64,000 nucleotides of DNA, from positions 2,728,001 through 2,792,000 of the forward strand of contig NZ_CP144164.1 in assembly GCF_037478005.1 (NCBI RefSeq), in the 5' to 3' direction. The stretch is from Alteromonas sp. M12. Lineage in GTDB: Bacteria > Pseudomonadota > Gammaproteobacteria > Enterobacterales > Alteromonadaceae. Made by a program: the position numbers and the translations under genes. Positions 31,998 through 41,967 of this stretch are shown here, piece by piece. Below the pieces are notes generated by a model. The model saw only the letters and a list, made by a program, of their open reading frames with translations. It had not been told where the DNA came from and searched no databases. How positions within the stretch are numbered: position 1 is the first letter of the stretch; each line of letters opens with the position of its first letter.

Positions 31998-33644
31998 GTG
32001 GAACGTGAATCGATGGAGTTTGATGTTGTAGTTGTAGGTGCTGGGCCAGCCGGACTATCAACTGCTTGTAAAATTATGCAATTAGCTCAACAAAATGAAC
32101 AAGAGTTAATGGTATGTGTAGTTGAAAAAGGTTCAGAAGTTGGTGCCCATATTCTCTCTGGTGCGGTTTTCGAAACCCAAGCTATGGACGAACTTTTTCC
32201 TGATTGGAATGACCGAGGGGCCCCTCTGACCACAAAAGTCACTGAGGACCACATTTACTATTTAAAGAATCAAAGCTCAGCGACGCAATTACCTAACTTC
32301 ATGACCCCAAAAACCATGCACAACCAAGGTAATTATATCGTTAGTATGGGGAATGTATGCCGTTGGTTAGCCGATCAAGCGGAACAATTGGGCGTAGAGG
32401 TTTTTCCAGGCTTTGCCGCTTCAGAAATAATATACAACGAAGATGGCAGCGTGGGCGGAATTATCACCGGCGATATGGGCATAAGTGCTTCTGGCGAACA
32501 CAAAGACAGCTATATGCCTGGCATGGAATTACGAGCAAAGTACACAGTTTTCGCCGAGGGGTGTCGTGGTCACTTGGGCAAACAACTGATATCTAAGTTT
32601 GAACTCGATAAAGACAAAGCACCTCAACATTATGGTATTGGCTTTAAAGAGATCTGGGATATCGACCCAAGCAAACATCAAGAAGGTTTGGTGGTTCACA
32701 CTGCTGGCTGGCCACTCAATAGCGAAACCGGTGGAAGTTATTTATATCACGCAGAGAATAACCAAGTTTTAGTGGGGATCATTATTGATCTTAACTACAA
32801 GAATCCACACCTGAGTCCTTTTGACGAATTCCAAAAAGTTAAACAGCATCCAGTGCTAAAGCAATATTTAGAAGGTGGTAAGCGGGTTTCCTATGGTGCC
32901 AGAGCAATTGCTAAAGGAGGATATAATTCCCTTCCCAAAATGACATTTCCAGGGGGGATCCTTGTAGGATGTGATGCAGGCACCCTTAACTTTGCAAAAA
33001 TAAAGGGAAATCACACAGCGATGAAATCGGGCATGCTGGCCGCTGAAACCATTGTTGAGGCAATCAGCCAAGATAAAGTGGGTCAAGATTTAACCGACTA
33101 TGCACAAAAATTCGAAAATTCATGGCTGTACAAAGAACTTTATAGTTCACAGAATTTCGGCGCTGCATTACACAAGTTTGGTACCTTTTTAGGGGGAGCT
33201 TACAATACGTTTGAGCAAAATATCCTTGGTGGTAAAGTCCTCTTTAAGCTTAAAGATACGACTACTGATCATGGCGCTATAGGCTTAGCCAGTGAATTTC
33301 CGAAAATCGAATACCCTAAGCCTGACGGCGTAATTAGTTTCGATAAACTTTCATCAGTATTTTTATCGAATACCAATCACGAAGAAGATCAGCCTTGCCA
33401 TTTGCGTTTAAAAGATCCGGCAACTCCCATCGTCATAAACTTACCGAAATACGATGAACCGGCGCAACGATACTGTCCTGCTGGCGTTTACGAGATTATT
33501 GACAGCCCTGAGGGTGACAAAAAGTTGCAAATTAACGCGCAGAACTGTGTGCATTGTAAAACCTGTGATATTAAAGATCCTACGCAAAATATTGTTTGGG
33601 TAACACCTGAGGGTGCAGGAGGACCTAATTACCCTAATATGTAA
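31998..33644 (+). CDS. Electron transfer flavoprotein-ubiquinone oxidoreductase
   Basis: A membrane-associated FAD and 4Fe-4S enzyme that moves electrons from ETF to ubiquinone. The 548 residues start at GTG (MERESMEFD, a common family start) behind GGGGAG. The N-terminal dinucleotide fold is VVGAGPAGLSTACK; the C-terminal ferredoxin-like region has CPAGVYE and CVHCKTCDIKDP, supplying four cluster cysteines. GGAGGPNYPNM closes the protein as usual. It completes a path from acyl-CoA dehydrogenase (23397-25196) through EtfBA to the quinone pool. Confidence 0.96.
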   Translation: MERESMEFDVVVVGAGPAGLSTACKIMQLAQQNEQELMVCVVEKGSEVGAHILSGAVFETQAMDELFPDWNDRGAPLTTKVTEDHIYYLKNQSSATQLPNFMTPKTMHNQGNYIVSMGNVCRWLADQAEQLGVEVFPGFAASEIIYNEDGSVGGIITGDMGISASGEHKDSYMPGMELRAKYTVFAEGCRGHLGKQLISKFELDKDKAPQHYGIGFKEIWDIDPSKHQEGLVVHTAGWPLNSETGGSYLYHAENNQVLVGIIIDLNYKNPHLSPFDEFQKVKQHPVLKQYLEGGKRVSYGARAIAKGGYNSLPKMTFPGGILVGCDAGTLNFAKIKGNHTAMKSGMLAAETIVEAISQDKVGQDLTDYAQKFENSWLYKELYSSQNFGAALHKFGTFLGGAYNTFEQNILGGKVLFKLKDTTTDHGAIGLASEFPKIEYPKPDGVISFDKLSSVFLSNTNHEEDQPCHLRLKDPATPIVINLPKYDEPAQRYCPAGVYEIIDSPEGDKKLQINAQNCVHCKTCDIKDPTQNIVWVTPEGAGGPNYPNM

Positions 33645-33657
33645 GTAATCTGTTAAA

Positions 33658-33693
33658 CACATAGTCAGAATGTGGCTAATTTCTGGCTATGTG
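33658..33693 (+). terminator. Hairpin after ETF-QO
   Basis: CACATAGTCAGAA and TTCTGGCTATGTG pair over 13 positions with one wobble around a 10-base loop, 14 bases after the stop. It lacks a proper T run. Confidence 0.5.
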
Positions 33694-33750
33694 CAATTAA
33701 TTCAATTAAATTGCTTGTTTTAGCGAGCAATTATCCCTATCTAAACACTT

Positions 33751-34536
33751 ATGCAATCTATTAATTATCATTTAAGCAGCAATCAAGCTGAAAAACCTTA
33801 TTTAGTACTTTTACATGGCCTATTTGGCAGCCTAGATAATTTGTCTATGGTAAGAAAAGCACTTGAGGACAGTCACAATGTTTTGAGTATCGATTTACCT
33901 GACCATGGTAAATCGGCTTTTACTGATGCATTTTCATTCACTAGCTATGCTAACAAAATTGTACAGTTAATAGCTTCTGTGAACATAACAAAAGTATCCA
34001 TTTTAGGGCATTCTTTAGGCGGCAAAATAGCCATGAAAATAGCCCTCGATAACCCGCAACTAATTGACAAGTTAGTCATTGCTGATATTGCTCCTGTGAG
34101 CTATACACCTCGCCACCAGAATGTATTTAAAGCATTAAATGCCGTTGACTTAAAAAGTATAACGTCAAGAGGTGATGCAGATGCTGTGATGTCTGAATAT
34201 TTAAAAGAGCCTGGTGTAAGTCAATTTTTATTAAAAAGTTTAAAACAAGTTGATGGTAACTGGCGCTGGGACTTTAACTTACAGTTACTGCAACGGGATT
34301 ACCCCGCAATTTCTGAAGGAATTAGCAGTGATAATGTTTGCTCGGTACCGGTACTTTTTATTAAAGGTGGTCAGTCAGACTATATTTTACCTGAACACAA
34401 ATCTGCCATTAGTGCATTGTTTCCAAATAGCAGTGCAAAAGTGATTGGTTCAGCTGGACATTGGTTACATGCACAAAAACCAGTCATCTTTAATCGTTTA
34501 GTCAGCGATTTTTTGCAAAATGATACTTGTGGGTAA
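33751..34536 (+). CDS. ybfF: YbfF-like alpha/beta hydrolase (esterase)
   Basis: A 261-residue alpha/beta hydrolase. HGLFGSLDN (oxyanion hole, near residue 22), the nucleophile elbow GHSLGGKIAM near residue 88, and the C-terminal catalytic His in GHWLHAQKP are clear. E. coli YbfF is an esterase with acyl-CoA and short-ester activity of unknown physiological role (family knowledge). In E. coli it lies close to fldA and fur, as here, which supports the orthology. The ATG at 33751 has little Shine-Dalgarno sequence. Confidence 0.87.
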   Translation: MQSINYHLSSNQAEKPYLVLLHGLFGSLDNLSMVRKALEDSHNVLSIDLPDHGKSAFTDAFSFTSYANKIVQLIASVNITKVSILGHSLGGKIAMKIALDNPQLIDKLVIADIAPVSYTPRHQNVFKALNAVDLKSITSRGDADAVMSEYLKEPGVSQFLLKSLKQVDGNWRWDFNLQLLQRDYPAISEGISSDNVCSVPVLFIKGGQSDYILPEHKSAISALFPNSSAKVIGSAGHWLHAQKPVIFNRLVSDFLQNDTCG

Positions 34537-34596
34537 TTCGCTTGCGTCACTTTGTGTGGTATATTCTGCGCGTTTTTTTATTCTGAAGGTTTTGCG

Positions 34597-34815
34597 ATGC
34601 TAAATGAATATTATGAGCAAATAGAGGCAATCGTGTTAAACCTGACTTTGGTCGCGCTATTTGCCCTTATGGGGTTTGCGATACACGATGTATTAAAAAA
34701 GAACAATGTGCCCTTCCTTGGTCGAGCAGTTGTTTATCTTGTTTTATTTTTAGGTGCAGCCGGATTTATTGCTAAAGGTTTGATCCAGATCTTTTGGGAA
34801 AACAGTGGCATTTAA
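34597..34815 (+). CDS. DUF2788 small membrane protein
   Basis: A 72-residue protein with two membrane helices, roughly residues 10-28 and 39-62, joined by a short polar loop HDVLKKNNVPFLGR. This matches the DUF2788 family, which has no assigned function. GAAGG eight bases before ATG 34597 sets the start; the frame extends 15 codons further up without support. It lies between ybfF and fldA in the same direction, a recurrent arrangement in this order of bacteria, as far as I recall. Confidence 0.82.
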   Translation: MLNEYYEQIEAIVLNLTLVALFALMGFAIHDVLKKNNVPFLGRAVVYLVLFLGAAGFIAKGLIQIFWENSGI

Positions 34816-34856
34816 TATAATTAGGCATCGAATTAGTTAAGTAAAGGAAAGTTGGA

Positions 34857-35381
34857 ATGGCAAGTGTAGGTTTATTTTTTGGAAGTGATACAGGCAACAC
34901 AGAACATGTTGCGAAAATGATCCAAAAAGAACTGGGTAAGAATCTCATTGATGTTCATGATATTGCTAAAAGCAGTAAAGAAGACATTGCCGAATTCGAT
35001 TTACTTTTATTCGGGATCCCTACCTGGTACTACGGCGAAGCTCAATGTGATTGGGATGATTTTTTTCCTGAGCTGGAAGAAATTGATTTTAACGACAAAC
35101 TAGTCGCTATTTTCGGTTGTGGCGATCAAGAAGATTACGCTGAATACTTTCTAGATGCGATGGGTATGATACGGGATATTGTGGAAGCCAAAGGTGCGAT
35201 TTTGGTAGGACAGTGGCCGTGTGAAGGTTATGATTTTGAAGCATCTAAAGGCATGGCAGACGACGAACACTTCGTTGGGCTTGGCATCGATGAAGATCGT
35301 CAACCAGAGCTAACCGAGCAGCGAGTGAAAGACTGGTGCAAACAGATTCACGAAGAGCTTTGTTTGTCTGAGCTGGCATAA
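34857..35381 (+). CDS. fldA: Flavodoxin FldA
   Basis: A 174-residue long-chain flavodoxin, an FMN electron carrier. The phosphate-binding loop GSDTGNT is at residues 9-15; the FMN-stacking loops are PTWYYGEAQCDWDDF (Trp) and FGCGDQEDYAEYF (Tyr). The insert typical of long-chain flavodoxins is present. Very acidic overall. A good AAGGAAA site precedes the ATG. In E. coli fldA is next to fur; here an oppositely oriented chemotaxis gene separates them. Confidence 0.96.
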   Translation: MASVGLFFGSDTGNTEHVAKMIQKELGKNLIDVHDIAKSSKEDIAEFDLLLFGIPTWYYGEAQCDWDDFFPELEEIDFNDKLVAIFGCGDQEDYAEYFLDAMGMIRDIVEAKGAILVGQWPCEGYDFEASKGMADDEHFVGLGIDEDRQPELTEQRVKDWCKQIHEELCLSELA

Positions 35382-35447
35382 ATTACTCGAATTATTTATC
35401 CCTTTATCAACATAGCAACAAAGTGTTGAATGTACTTGTAAAGTCGA

Positions 35448-35476
35448 CCCCTTGTTGTGCCTCGCACAACAAGGGG
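35448..35476. terminator. Perfect 13-bp hairpin between fldA and the chemotaxis receptor gene
   Basis: CCCCTTGTTGTGC / GCACAACAAGGGG with loop CTC, between convergent genes. The following T run is only three bases, but the stem is very stable and probably stops both transcripts. Confidence 0.78.
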
Positions 35477-35491
35477 TTTAAACAACCCCGT

Positions 35492-37501
35492 TTACAACTT
35501 GAACTGACTAACTGCCTTTTTCATTTCAACCATCAAATCAGTTAATGTTTGGTTTGCCGCGGTTGAAGAATGCGTAGATTCCGCACTTTTCTCAGCCAAA
35601 TCGACGACATTGTTCAGTTTAATTGCAATTTTCTCAAACAAGCTATCCTGCTCCAAAGTAGAGCTAACAATTTCTTGATTCATTTTTCGTAAACTATCTA
35701 TGGTTTCATTTATTTGTGTTACTTGCTGTGCCACGTCAAAAATTTGCTGCTCACTTTGCTTGGCAAATTCATTACCACTGCTAATCGCTTTGACAGCTTG
35801 CTCTGCATCAAGCTGCAAACTTTCAATCATAGCTTCAATTTCGGCCGTCGAGTTTTGGGTACGATTTGCTAGTGTACGCACTTCATCTGCTACGACTGCA
35901 AAACCACGCCCTTGCTCACCTGCCCTTGCAGCTTCAATTGCGGCATTTAATGCTAATAAATTGGTCTGCTGTGCAATTGTTTTAATCACGTCTAATATAC
36001 TGCCAATTTTTTTACTGTTTTCGTCTAATCGATGAATAATGGTAGAGGATTGCTCTGCTTGTTGAGTTTGTTCAGATATTTGCTTATGAGTTGAAGAAAC
36101 TAATTTACTCACATTGGCACTTTGTTTACTCACCTGTTGCAATTGATGCATACCATGCTGAATTTGTTGCGTGTTAGATTTGCTCGCTTGTCGAATAGAA
36201 TTGGTTTCAGCGGCGGTTAAATTGAGTTGTTGTTTTTGCTGCTCAACTTGAATTAACGTTTGTTCACTCAAATTGGCGGTTGTTTGCATGGCATTTTCTA
36301 ACGACGCTTCTTGCAATAGTATTTTTTCAACAACCGCACGCAAGCTTTCAGTGACTTTATTAACGTTGGTTGCCAATATAGCAAATTCGTCCTGATTGGT
36401 TGAATACGCCTTATGGGTTAAATCTCCGCTACTAATTAGTCCTAAACTACGATTAATTCTTGCGATGGGTGCTGCAATGCTGCGCGTCGTTATGCTTCCA
36501 AAGATTATTGCCGCAGCAACAGCAATACATAAAAATATAAGACCTTTCCAAATGTTAGAGTTAACCGTTTCGATAATGGCATTTTGCCCTAATAAAGTAT
36601 CTTGGTTAACTTCGGAAAAAACCGTCGAAAAGTGTTGTTTAGCGCTATCTAAATGTTGATTGGCAATAACATTAAAATCTTTTGCTTTAACAAGTAACGA
36701 AATTTTTTCCTGTTGAGCTGAGAATAAACCGGGATCTTGTAACAGTAGTTTTTGTAATTGTGAGAATTGTGCATTCAGCCCGTCAATGTAACCTTGGGTG
36801 TCTACTGTTTCTGATAATCTATTTAAATAGTCAATATCGACTGCTACATTACTTAAGGTAAATTCAATATCCCCTTTAATCGTTTCACTTATTTCAGTGT
36901 TATTGGTTGTTATGTACTCTTTTATTGCACTAAATAACGGCATAATTTTATTGTCTGCATTAATCGCCGTACCAATCAAGATATCGAGATTGGGAGCATC
37001 CCCTTCTAAGAAGGTTAAGTCACCTAATAGCGCACTAGTTTCGTCAGCCACAGCAATAATATTAGCCGCATTTTGGTCGATCTCTGCTGTCAATAACAGC
37101 TGTTGAACTCTCGCTTGGTACATATTCTTAGACTGTGTAACATACGCGGATGCATGCTGTGCGCCTAGTTGAAACGCAGTATTTGTTTCACCAATTATTT
37201 GATTAAGGTTTTTGAGGTTAACAGTGAACTCTGTGGACAACCGATCGAAGGTTTGTTGATTACTCTGCAATTGCTTTATGGATTGTTCAAAATAAGCATT
37301 TGTCGATATTGTAGCCAGTGACAAAATTCCGGTTTGAACTTGCAACATGCTGGCTTGCACCGGCATTTTCTGTTGCACTACACTTTGCGCGGAATCACGA
37401 ATATCAGCCAATCCAAAATAAGACACTATATTGGTGACCACCATCACGCAACCGACCAAAACGAAACCAGCAATAATCTTACCTACTACATTTAGTCTCA
37501 T
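35492..37501 (-). CDS. Methyl-accepting chemotaxis protein
   Basis: A 669-residue transmembrane receptor that signals to CheA/CheW. TM1 is at about 9-30, a large helical periplasmic domain at 31-318, TM2 at 319-337, then HAMP (about 338-392) and the cytoplasmic coiled coil. The tip block with [17 protein letters not shown] lies near residues 550-566. The periplasmic domain is helix-rich with many Gln, Asn and Ser residues and has no recognised ligand motif, so the signal is unknown. There is no C-terminal CheR-tethering pentapeptide. It interrupts the fldA-fur neighbourhood. Confidence 0.94.
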   Translation of the reverse strand: MRLNVVGKIIAGFVLVGCVMVVTNIVSYFGLADIRDSAQSVVQQKMPVQASMLQVQTGILSLATISTNAYFEQSIKQLQSNQQTFDRLSTEFTVNLKNLNQIIGETNTAFQLGAQHASAYVTQSKNMYQARVQQLLLTAEIDQNAANIIAVADETSALLGDLTFLEGDAPNLDILIGTAINADNKIMPLFSAIKEYITTNNTEISETIKGDIEFTLSNVAVDIDYLNRLSETVDTQGYIDGLNAQFSQLQKLLLQDPGLFSAQQEKISLLVKAKDFNVIANQHLDSAKQHFSTVFSEVNQDTLLGQNAIIETVNSNIWKGLIFLCIAVAAAIIFGSITTRSIAAPIARINRSLGLISSGDLTHKAYSTNQDEFAILATNVNKVTESLRAVVEKILLQEASLENAMQTTANLSEQTLIQVEQQKQQLNLTAAETNSIRQASKSNTQQIQHGMHQLQQVSKQSANVSKLVSSTHKQISEQTQQAEQSSTIIHRLDENSKKIGSILDVIKTIAQQTNLLALNAAIEAARAGEQGRGFAVVADEVRTLANRTQNSTAEIEAMIESLQLDAEQAVKAISSGNEFAKQSEQQIFDVAQQVTQINETIDSLRKMNQEIVSSTLEQDSLFEKIAIKLNNVVDLAEKSAESTHSSTAANQTLTDLMVEMKKAVSQFKL

Positions 37502-37747
37502 ATCGAATCCTAAACTTAGCCAAACGATTTATCCCTTCTAATCAAGAATGGATATTAAATTTGACGTAATTTTCAATTTGAAATAATTCAGTATAGAACA
37601 TTTGGACAAGCACTCAGTTTGTGAGTTTAAATTCGTAAATCTGTTCAGAAAGCACGCTATGTTAAAAAAATGTTGATGTAATTGAAATATTTAATCCCTT
37701 TAGTGATTAGTTTGTTCGCTATCCCTTTCATATTTGAATTACTTCCC

Positions 37748-37753
37748 TATAAT
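37748..37753 (+). promoter_or_regulatory. Candidate -10 box of fur
   Basis: A perfect TATAAT lies 30 bases before the chosen fur start, with no strong -35 match upstream. It overlaps TATAATGAA, part of an AT-rich stretch that loosely resembles half of a Fur box. Weak evidence. Confidence 0.35.
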
Positions 37754-37783
37754 GAACCCACCAATTATCGTTTAGAAAAACAG

Positions 37784-38209
37784 ATGGATCAAAATAAAGA
37801 ATTAAAAAAAGCAGGGCTAAAAATTACCCTGCCACGACTTAAAATCCTCGAGGTTTTGCAGGAACCTGCGAACCAACATATTAGTGCTGAAGACGTATAC
37901 AAGTTATTGATTGAGCAAGGTGAAGAAATAGGTTTAGCGACTGTTTACCGTGTTTTGAATCAGTTTGATGATGCGGGAATTTTGAATAGACACCACTTTG
38001 AAGGCGGTAAGTCTGTATTTGAAATTAGCCACAAACAACATCATGATCATTTAGTCTGCTTAAAATGCGGCAAAGTAATCGAATTTGAAGATCCGATTAT
38101 TGAAAAACGTCAAGACGAAGTCGCTAGTCAGAACAAAATGAAGTTAACTCATCACAGCTTGTATCTTTATGGTGAGTGCACCGATGGGAATTGTGACGAA
38201 GACATGTAA
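37784..38209 (+). CDS. fur: Ferric uptake regulator Fur
   Basis: An iron-responsive repressor. From ATG 37784 it has 141 residues starting MDQNKELKKAGLKITLPRLK; the frame extends to a TTG at 37682, but the extra hydrophobic residues are not family-like. The winged-helix domain (YRVLNQFDDAGIL) is followed by the metal-binding region HKQHHDHLVCLKCGK and the second structural cysteines in CTDGNCDED. It is divergent from the chemotaxis gene and convergent with alr. The Shine-Dalgarno site is weak. Confidence 0.96.
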   Translation: MDQNKELKKAGLKITLPRLKILEVLQEPANQHISAEDVYKLLIEQGEEIGLATVYRVLNQFDDAGILNRHHFEGGKSVFEISHKQHHDHLVCLKCGKVIEFEDPIIEKRQDEVASQNKMKLTHHSLYLYGECTDGNCDEDM

Positions 38210-38217
38210 TCTTAATT

Positions 38218-38246
38218 AGAAGATTGAAGTAGAAATTCAATCTTCT
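38218..38246. terminator. Hairpin between fur and alr
   Basis: AGAAGATTGAA / TTCAATCTTCT forms a perfect 11-bp stem with a 7-base loop between convergent genes. T runs are poor on both sides. Confidence 0.6.
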
Positions 38247-39345
38247 ATAGGTTAATGATTCGGCGACGAGTTCGTTTAGGCATCCGCGTTACCAATTCAT
38301 AACCAATGGTATCTGCCCAGCTTGCAACTTCGTTAGCCAATAAACTTTTTCCCCACAATTCAACGTCAGAATCAACTTCTATATCTAGCAATCCGGTAAC
38401 ATCAACCGTGATCATATCCATAGACACTCTGCCACACAGCTTAGCCCTTTGACCGTTCACCAGTACCGGTGTTCCAAGCTTAGCTGTGCGGGGGTAACCA
38501 TCACCATACCCCACAGCGATTGTTGCCACTACAGACTCTTGTTCGGCTTTCCAAGTGTTGCCATAGCCTACACTTTCACCTTGCGGAACATTTCGCAGTG
38601 CAATGACCTTTGACTTTAACGTCATAACTGGTATTAGTTGTTGCTGCATATCGTGATTAGACATAAATGGCGACACGCCATACAACATAATCCCCGGACG
38701 ATTCCATGTTCCTCTGGCTAACGGCCATGCTTTTATCCCAGCCGAATTCGCTATGCTGGTATAAATTGTCTCTGAAAATTTACCTTCTAATTGTTCACAA
38801 CAAGCAATAAATTTCTTTAGTTGAGAGCTGGTAAAGTGGTTATCGATTTCATCAGCCACTGACAAGTGCGTCATAAGCACCACGTTGTTAACCTGCTTAG
38901 TGCTTTTTAACTGGCTAAAAATAGCAGTTACATTTTCAGGTTGAAATCCAAGCCGATGCATACCTGTATCAACTTTCAACCACACTTCAACCGCTTCTTC
39001 AGCATTCAAATTTTGTAACATCTGCAACTGCAACTGGTTATGCATAACCACACTAAACCCTTGTTTACACGCAATAAATAGTTCTTCTTGGTGAAAACAG
39101 CCCTCCAATAACAGAATCGGTAGTTTGATGCCCTGCAGCCTCAATTCGAGACCTTCTTCAAGGCTAGAAACGGCAAACATTGACACATGCTGTTGCAGCG
39201 CTTTAGCGATTTCGACAGCATCATGACCATAGGCATCTGCTTTAACTACAGCGACAGTCTGACTGTCTGGAGAAAGTGATTTTGCATAATTACAATTAGC
39301 CACTAACGCGTTCAAATCAATAGTAATTTCGGTGGGGCGACTCAT
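38245..39345 (-). CDS. alr: Alanine racemase
   Basis: A PLP enzyme interconverting L- and D-alanine for peptidoglycan. 366 residues; the PLP lysine is K35 in AVVKADAYGH, and the catalytic Tyr lies in VGYGDGYPR. The substrate-binding block RVSMDMITVDVT is also typical. In many gammaproteobacteria alr follows dnaB; here it is instead the last gene of a leftward run pxpA-pxpB-pxpC-dat-alr, 52 bases after dat, suggesting a catabolic or D-amino-acid role in addition to, or instead of, the housekeeping one. Confidence 0.95.
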   Translation of the reverse strand: MSRPTEITIDLNALVANCNYAKSLSPDSQTVAVVKADAYGHDAVEIAKALQQHVSMFAVSSLEEGLELRLQGIKLPILLLEGCFHQEELFIACKQGFSVVMHNQLQLQMLQNLNAEEAVEVWLKVDTGMHRLGFQPENVTAIFSQLKSTKQVNNVVLMTHLSVADEIDNHFTSSQLKKFIACCEQLEGKFSETIYTSIANSAGIKAWPLARGTWNRPGIMLYGVSPFMSNHDMQQQLIPVMTLKSKVIALRNVPQGESVGYGNTWKAEQESVVATIAVGYGDGYPRTAKLGTPVLVNGQRAKLCGRVSMDMITVDVTGLLDIEVDSDVELWGKSLLANEVASWADTIGYELVTRMPKRTRRRIINL

Positions 39346-39397
39346 TAAGTATACCTGTCCTACAGCAAAGGGAATGTCTAACGATTAAAATTAGAAA

Positions 39398-40261
39398 TCA
39401 GTAATCGTATTTAAATTTATTAAATAACAGGTTTAGTTCTTTGTATATTTCACCAATTTTTCCATCTGCTATTGCTTCACCATCTAAACTCACTGCTGGA
39501 GCGATATTTTTGGTCGAGCTGGTTAACCATATTTCATCAGCTGAACGGGCTTGTTGTAGACTAATATTCTGCTCAAAAACTTGGTAGTTAGTTTGAGTGG
39601 TTAATAAATCTAGTACGATCGCGCGAGTAATGCCGGGTAATAATTGAGAGTCTAACGGCGGAGTGAAAATTTGTTTGTCTTTCACCACAAAAACATTACA
39701 TGAGGATGCTTCAGTAATCTGCTTATTTTCATTGTAAAGTAAACATTCATCTACTTTATGATCTTGACTACTTTGATAATGCAAAACGTTACCCAGTAGA
39801 GACGTAGACTTAATATGACATTGACGCCAACGCAGATCCTGTTGACTGACTAAGGCTAATCCTTTGTTATCAGAATCATCATAGTTAACCGGTGGTTTTA
39901 TGGCATAACACATCATAAACATTGTGGGCTTAACATTATCTGGGAATCCATGCTGACGTTTTGGACTGACACCACGACTCACTTGGATATAAACCGCTAG
40001 GCTATCTCCACTATTGTGCTCCAATAATTCATTCAGTACTGTACGCCACTTGTCGACAGACCAATCTAGTGTAATGCCAATAGCGGATAAACTCGTTTGC
40101 AAACGTGCAATGTGCGGAGTGAAACCGACCATTTTGCGATCGTAAGCAGGTATGACTTCGTAAATCCCATCACCAAACAAAAATCCACGATCTAATGGAG
40201 ATATCATTGCCTTGCTTTGAGGCATAAAAGTACCGTTTAGGTATACAATTGTTTCCGTCAT
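39398..40261 (-). CDS. dat: D-amino-acid aminotransferase (class IV)
   Basis: A fold-type IV PLP aminotransferase of 287 residues. The signature DRGFLFGDGIYEV is near residue 24, the PLP lysine lies in CHIKSTSLLGNVL, and ITEASSCNVFVV and LPGITRAIVL follow. These features, with the RWRQCHIKS spacing, favour D-alanine transaminase over branched-chain aminotransferase or 4-amino-4-deoxychorismate lyase, although discrimination by eye is imperfect. Its product from D-alanine and 2-oxoglutarate would be D-glutamate. It is 18 bases after pxpC and upstream of alr. Confidence 0.85.
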   Translation of the reverse strand: MTETIVYLNGTFMPQSKAMISPLDRGFLFGDGIYEVIPAYDRKMVGFTPHIARLQTSLSAIGITLDWSVDKWRTVLNELLEHNSGDSLAVYIQVSRGVSPKRQHGFPDNVKPTMFMMCYAIKPPVNYDDSDNKGLALVSQQDLRWRQCHIKSTSLLGNVLHYQSSQDHKVDECLLYNENKQITEASSCNVFVVKDKQIFTPPLDSQLLPGITRAIVLDLLTTQTNYQVFEQNISLQQARSADEIWLTSSTKNIAPAVSLDGEAIADGKIGEIYKELNLLFNKFKYDY

Positions 40262-40279
40262 ATTCTGGCCAAAAATGTA

Positions 40280-41254
40280 TTAATTAAAATTAATTTGAGT
40301 GAACAGATTTGCGTGCTTAACCTCAGCTAAATTAACCAAGTTGTGCGCAGTATGAATATCAATTGGTGAAAAAGTGACTCTGCAACCAGGTGTTGCTTGT
40401 GACAATAAATCACAATCAATGGATAACACACTACCGACTTTAAAATAGCCACCCACAGTTTGCCGATCATCCAACATTATAATTGGTAAACCTTGTTGAG
40501 GAATTTGCACAGCCCCTCGGGTAATACCTTCAGATAACATAGGCTTGTTCGGCGCTTTGATAGGATTACCCGTTAATTTGGTGGCCATCCGACTTGAGTC
40601 AGGGCTTACAACATATTGATTAAGATAAAATTGTTTAAGTGCCGTAGGTGTAAAATCATCAATTTGATAACCCTCGATTAAACGCAAGGTCAATTCACTG
40701 TAAGGGTCAACAATAGCATTTCTTTGTGCTTCAAGAGGAGCGATTTTTGCGGTTACGGGGTGAATGGCATGAGTTTGACTATAGAATGCAATTCGATCGC
40801 CTTGTTTCAAAGGTTGCCCGTCTTGAGTTAATCCCCCTAACCTATCTCTTGTGACTGTTGTACAGCTCCCAAATGTTTCTGGGACTCGAAAACCTTGTTG
40901 GATTGCAACATAGCTGCGCAGTCCATTATCCGCTTTGTTAATCGTTAAAGAATCGCCAGCATCTAATGCAAAACTGCGCCAAGGACTATAACTTAGGCCA
41001 TTAATCGTGATCTGTGTTGCTGCGCCGGTAATAGCCACTTCACAATAAGAATGTGCTTTGAGGCTAAACCCGCAACCTATGACTTCAATGCTGGCGGCTA
41101 TATTTTGATTGTTACAAAGCCAATTAGCCCACAAGCAACTACGACGATCTGCTGGACCGCCTGTGGTAATTCCAAGGTGCTGATAACCGCTGCGACCTGA
41201 ATCCACTAATATGCTTTGCAATCCGGTCGCTATTACCTCAACAAAGTCAGTCAC
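40280..41254 (-). CDS. pxpC: 5-oxoprolinase subunit PxpC
   Basis: The carboxyltransferase-like subunit of the ATP-dependent PxpABC 5-oxoprolinase, which opens pyroglutamate to glutamate. 324 residues of the KipA / biotin-dependent carboxyltransferase fold: GYQHLGITTGGPADRRS near residue 23, RDRLGGLTQDGQPL, and IIMLDDRQTVGGYFK. The GTG start at 41254 overlaps the pxpB TGA (GTGA), so translation is coupled. The low-copper start codon choice suggests lower output than pxpA, but this is only inferred. Confidence 0.93.
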   Translation of the reverse strand: MTDFVEVIATGLQSILVDSGRSGYQHLGITTGGPADRRSCLWANWLCNNQNIAASIEVIGCGFSLKAHSYCEVAITGAATQITINGLSYSPWRSFALDAGDSLTINKADNGLRSYVAIQQGFRVPETFGSCTTVTRDRLGGLTQDGQPLKQGDRIAFYSQTHAIHPVTAKIAPLEAQRNAIVDPYSELTLRLIEGYQIDDFTPTALKQFYLNQYVVSPDSSRMATKLTGNPIKAPNKPMLSEGITRGAVQIPQQGLPIIMLDDRQTVGGYFKVGSVLSIDCDLLSQATPGCRVTFSPIDIHTAHNLVNLAEVKHANLFTQINFN

Positions 41255-41967
41255 CTATTTGCCTCCAACAACTGGTAATACTTGTGTTCACTAATTTCCT
41301 TAAATCTAACCGTATCACCCACTTTAAAAGGCGATGGTGAAGCTCGCTCTGGAACAAATAACGCTAATGGACACACACCGACGATATTCCATCCACCCGG
41401 TGAGACATTTGGATAAACAGCAGTTTGTCTGTCAGCGATAGCCACAGCACCTTTAGGCACTTGTTTGCGAGGAGTGGTTAGTCTAGGCGTTGCGATTTTT
41501 GCATCGGTTTCTCCTAGAAATGCAAAACCAGGAGAAAACCCTAAACAATAAACACGATAACTATTTTGTTGATGAAACTGAATAACTTGTTCGACCGTGA
41601 TCTGATTGTGGTCCGCGATCCGCTGCAAATCGTTATCTTCGCTCAACCCATAACAAACGGGCAGCTCCACAATGTTCGTCTCTTGGTTCGCAAATATTTG
41701 TTTTGTTTGGCCATCTTTTAAAGCTTTCACCAATTCGATTATTCGAGCTTTTACTGCAAAATAATCGGTTTGCAAAATATCAAAGGTAATCAGTACAGAG
41801 TGGTAAGCAGGAATCACATCTAACAACCAAGGCGAATTTGCTTGTTCCAATAAATGCACAAACATACTCACCTGTTGATTTTTACGATTCAATGTTGCCC
41901 CTGCAAAATACACGATAAGCGCATTTTCGCTGGCGACATCTATTTTGATTGGTTCAATCGGAAACAT
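41251..41967 (-). CDS. pxpB: 5-oxoprolinase subunit PxpB
   Basis: The KipI-like subunit; 238 residues (family about 220). The conserved centre YCLGFSPGFAFLGE is followed by ATPRLTTPRKQVPKGAVAIA (split) and SPGGWNIVG. In Bacillus the related KipI inhibits a sporulation kinase, but with pxpA and pxpC adjacent the oxoprolinase role is far more likely. Its ATG overlaps the pxpA stop (TAATG) and its stop overlaps the pxpC start. Confidence 0.93.
   Translation of the reverse strand: MFPIEPIKIDVASENALIVYFAGATLNRKNQQVSMFVHLLEQANSPWLLDVIPAYHSVLITFDILQTDYFAVKARIIELVKALKDGQTKQIFANQETNIVELPVCYGLSEDNDLQRIADHNQITVEQVIQFHQQNSYRVYCLGFSPGFAFLGETDAKIATPRLTTPRKQVPKGAVAIADRQTAVYPNVSPGGWNIVGVCPLALFVPERASPSPFKVGDTVRFKEISEHKYYQLLEANR

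Noticed and set aside
37682..37783. Hydrophobic N-terminal extension of Fur
   Set aside because: It would add a membrane-like segment unknown in Fur; a TATAAT box lies within it and ATG 37784 gives the standard protein.
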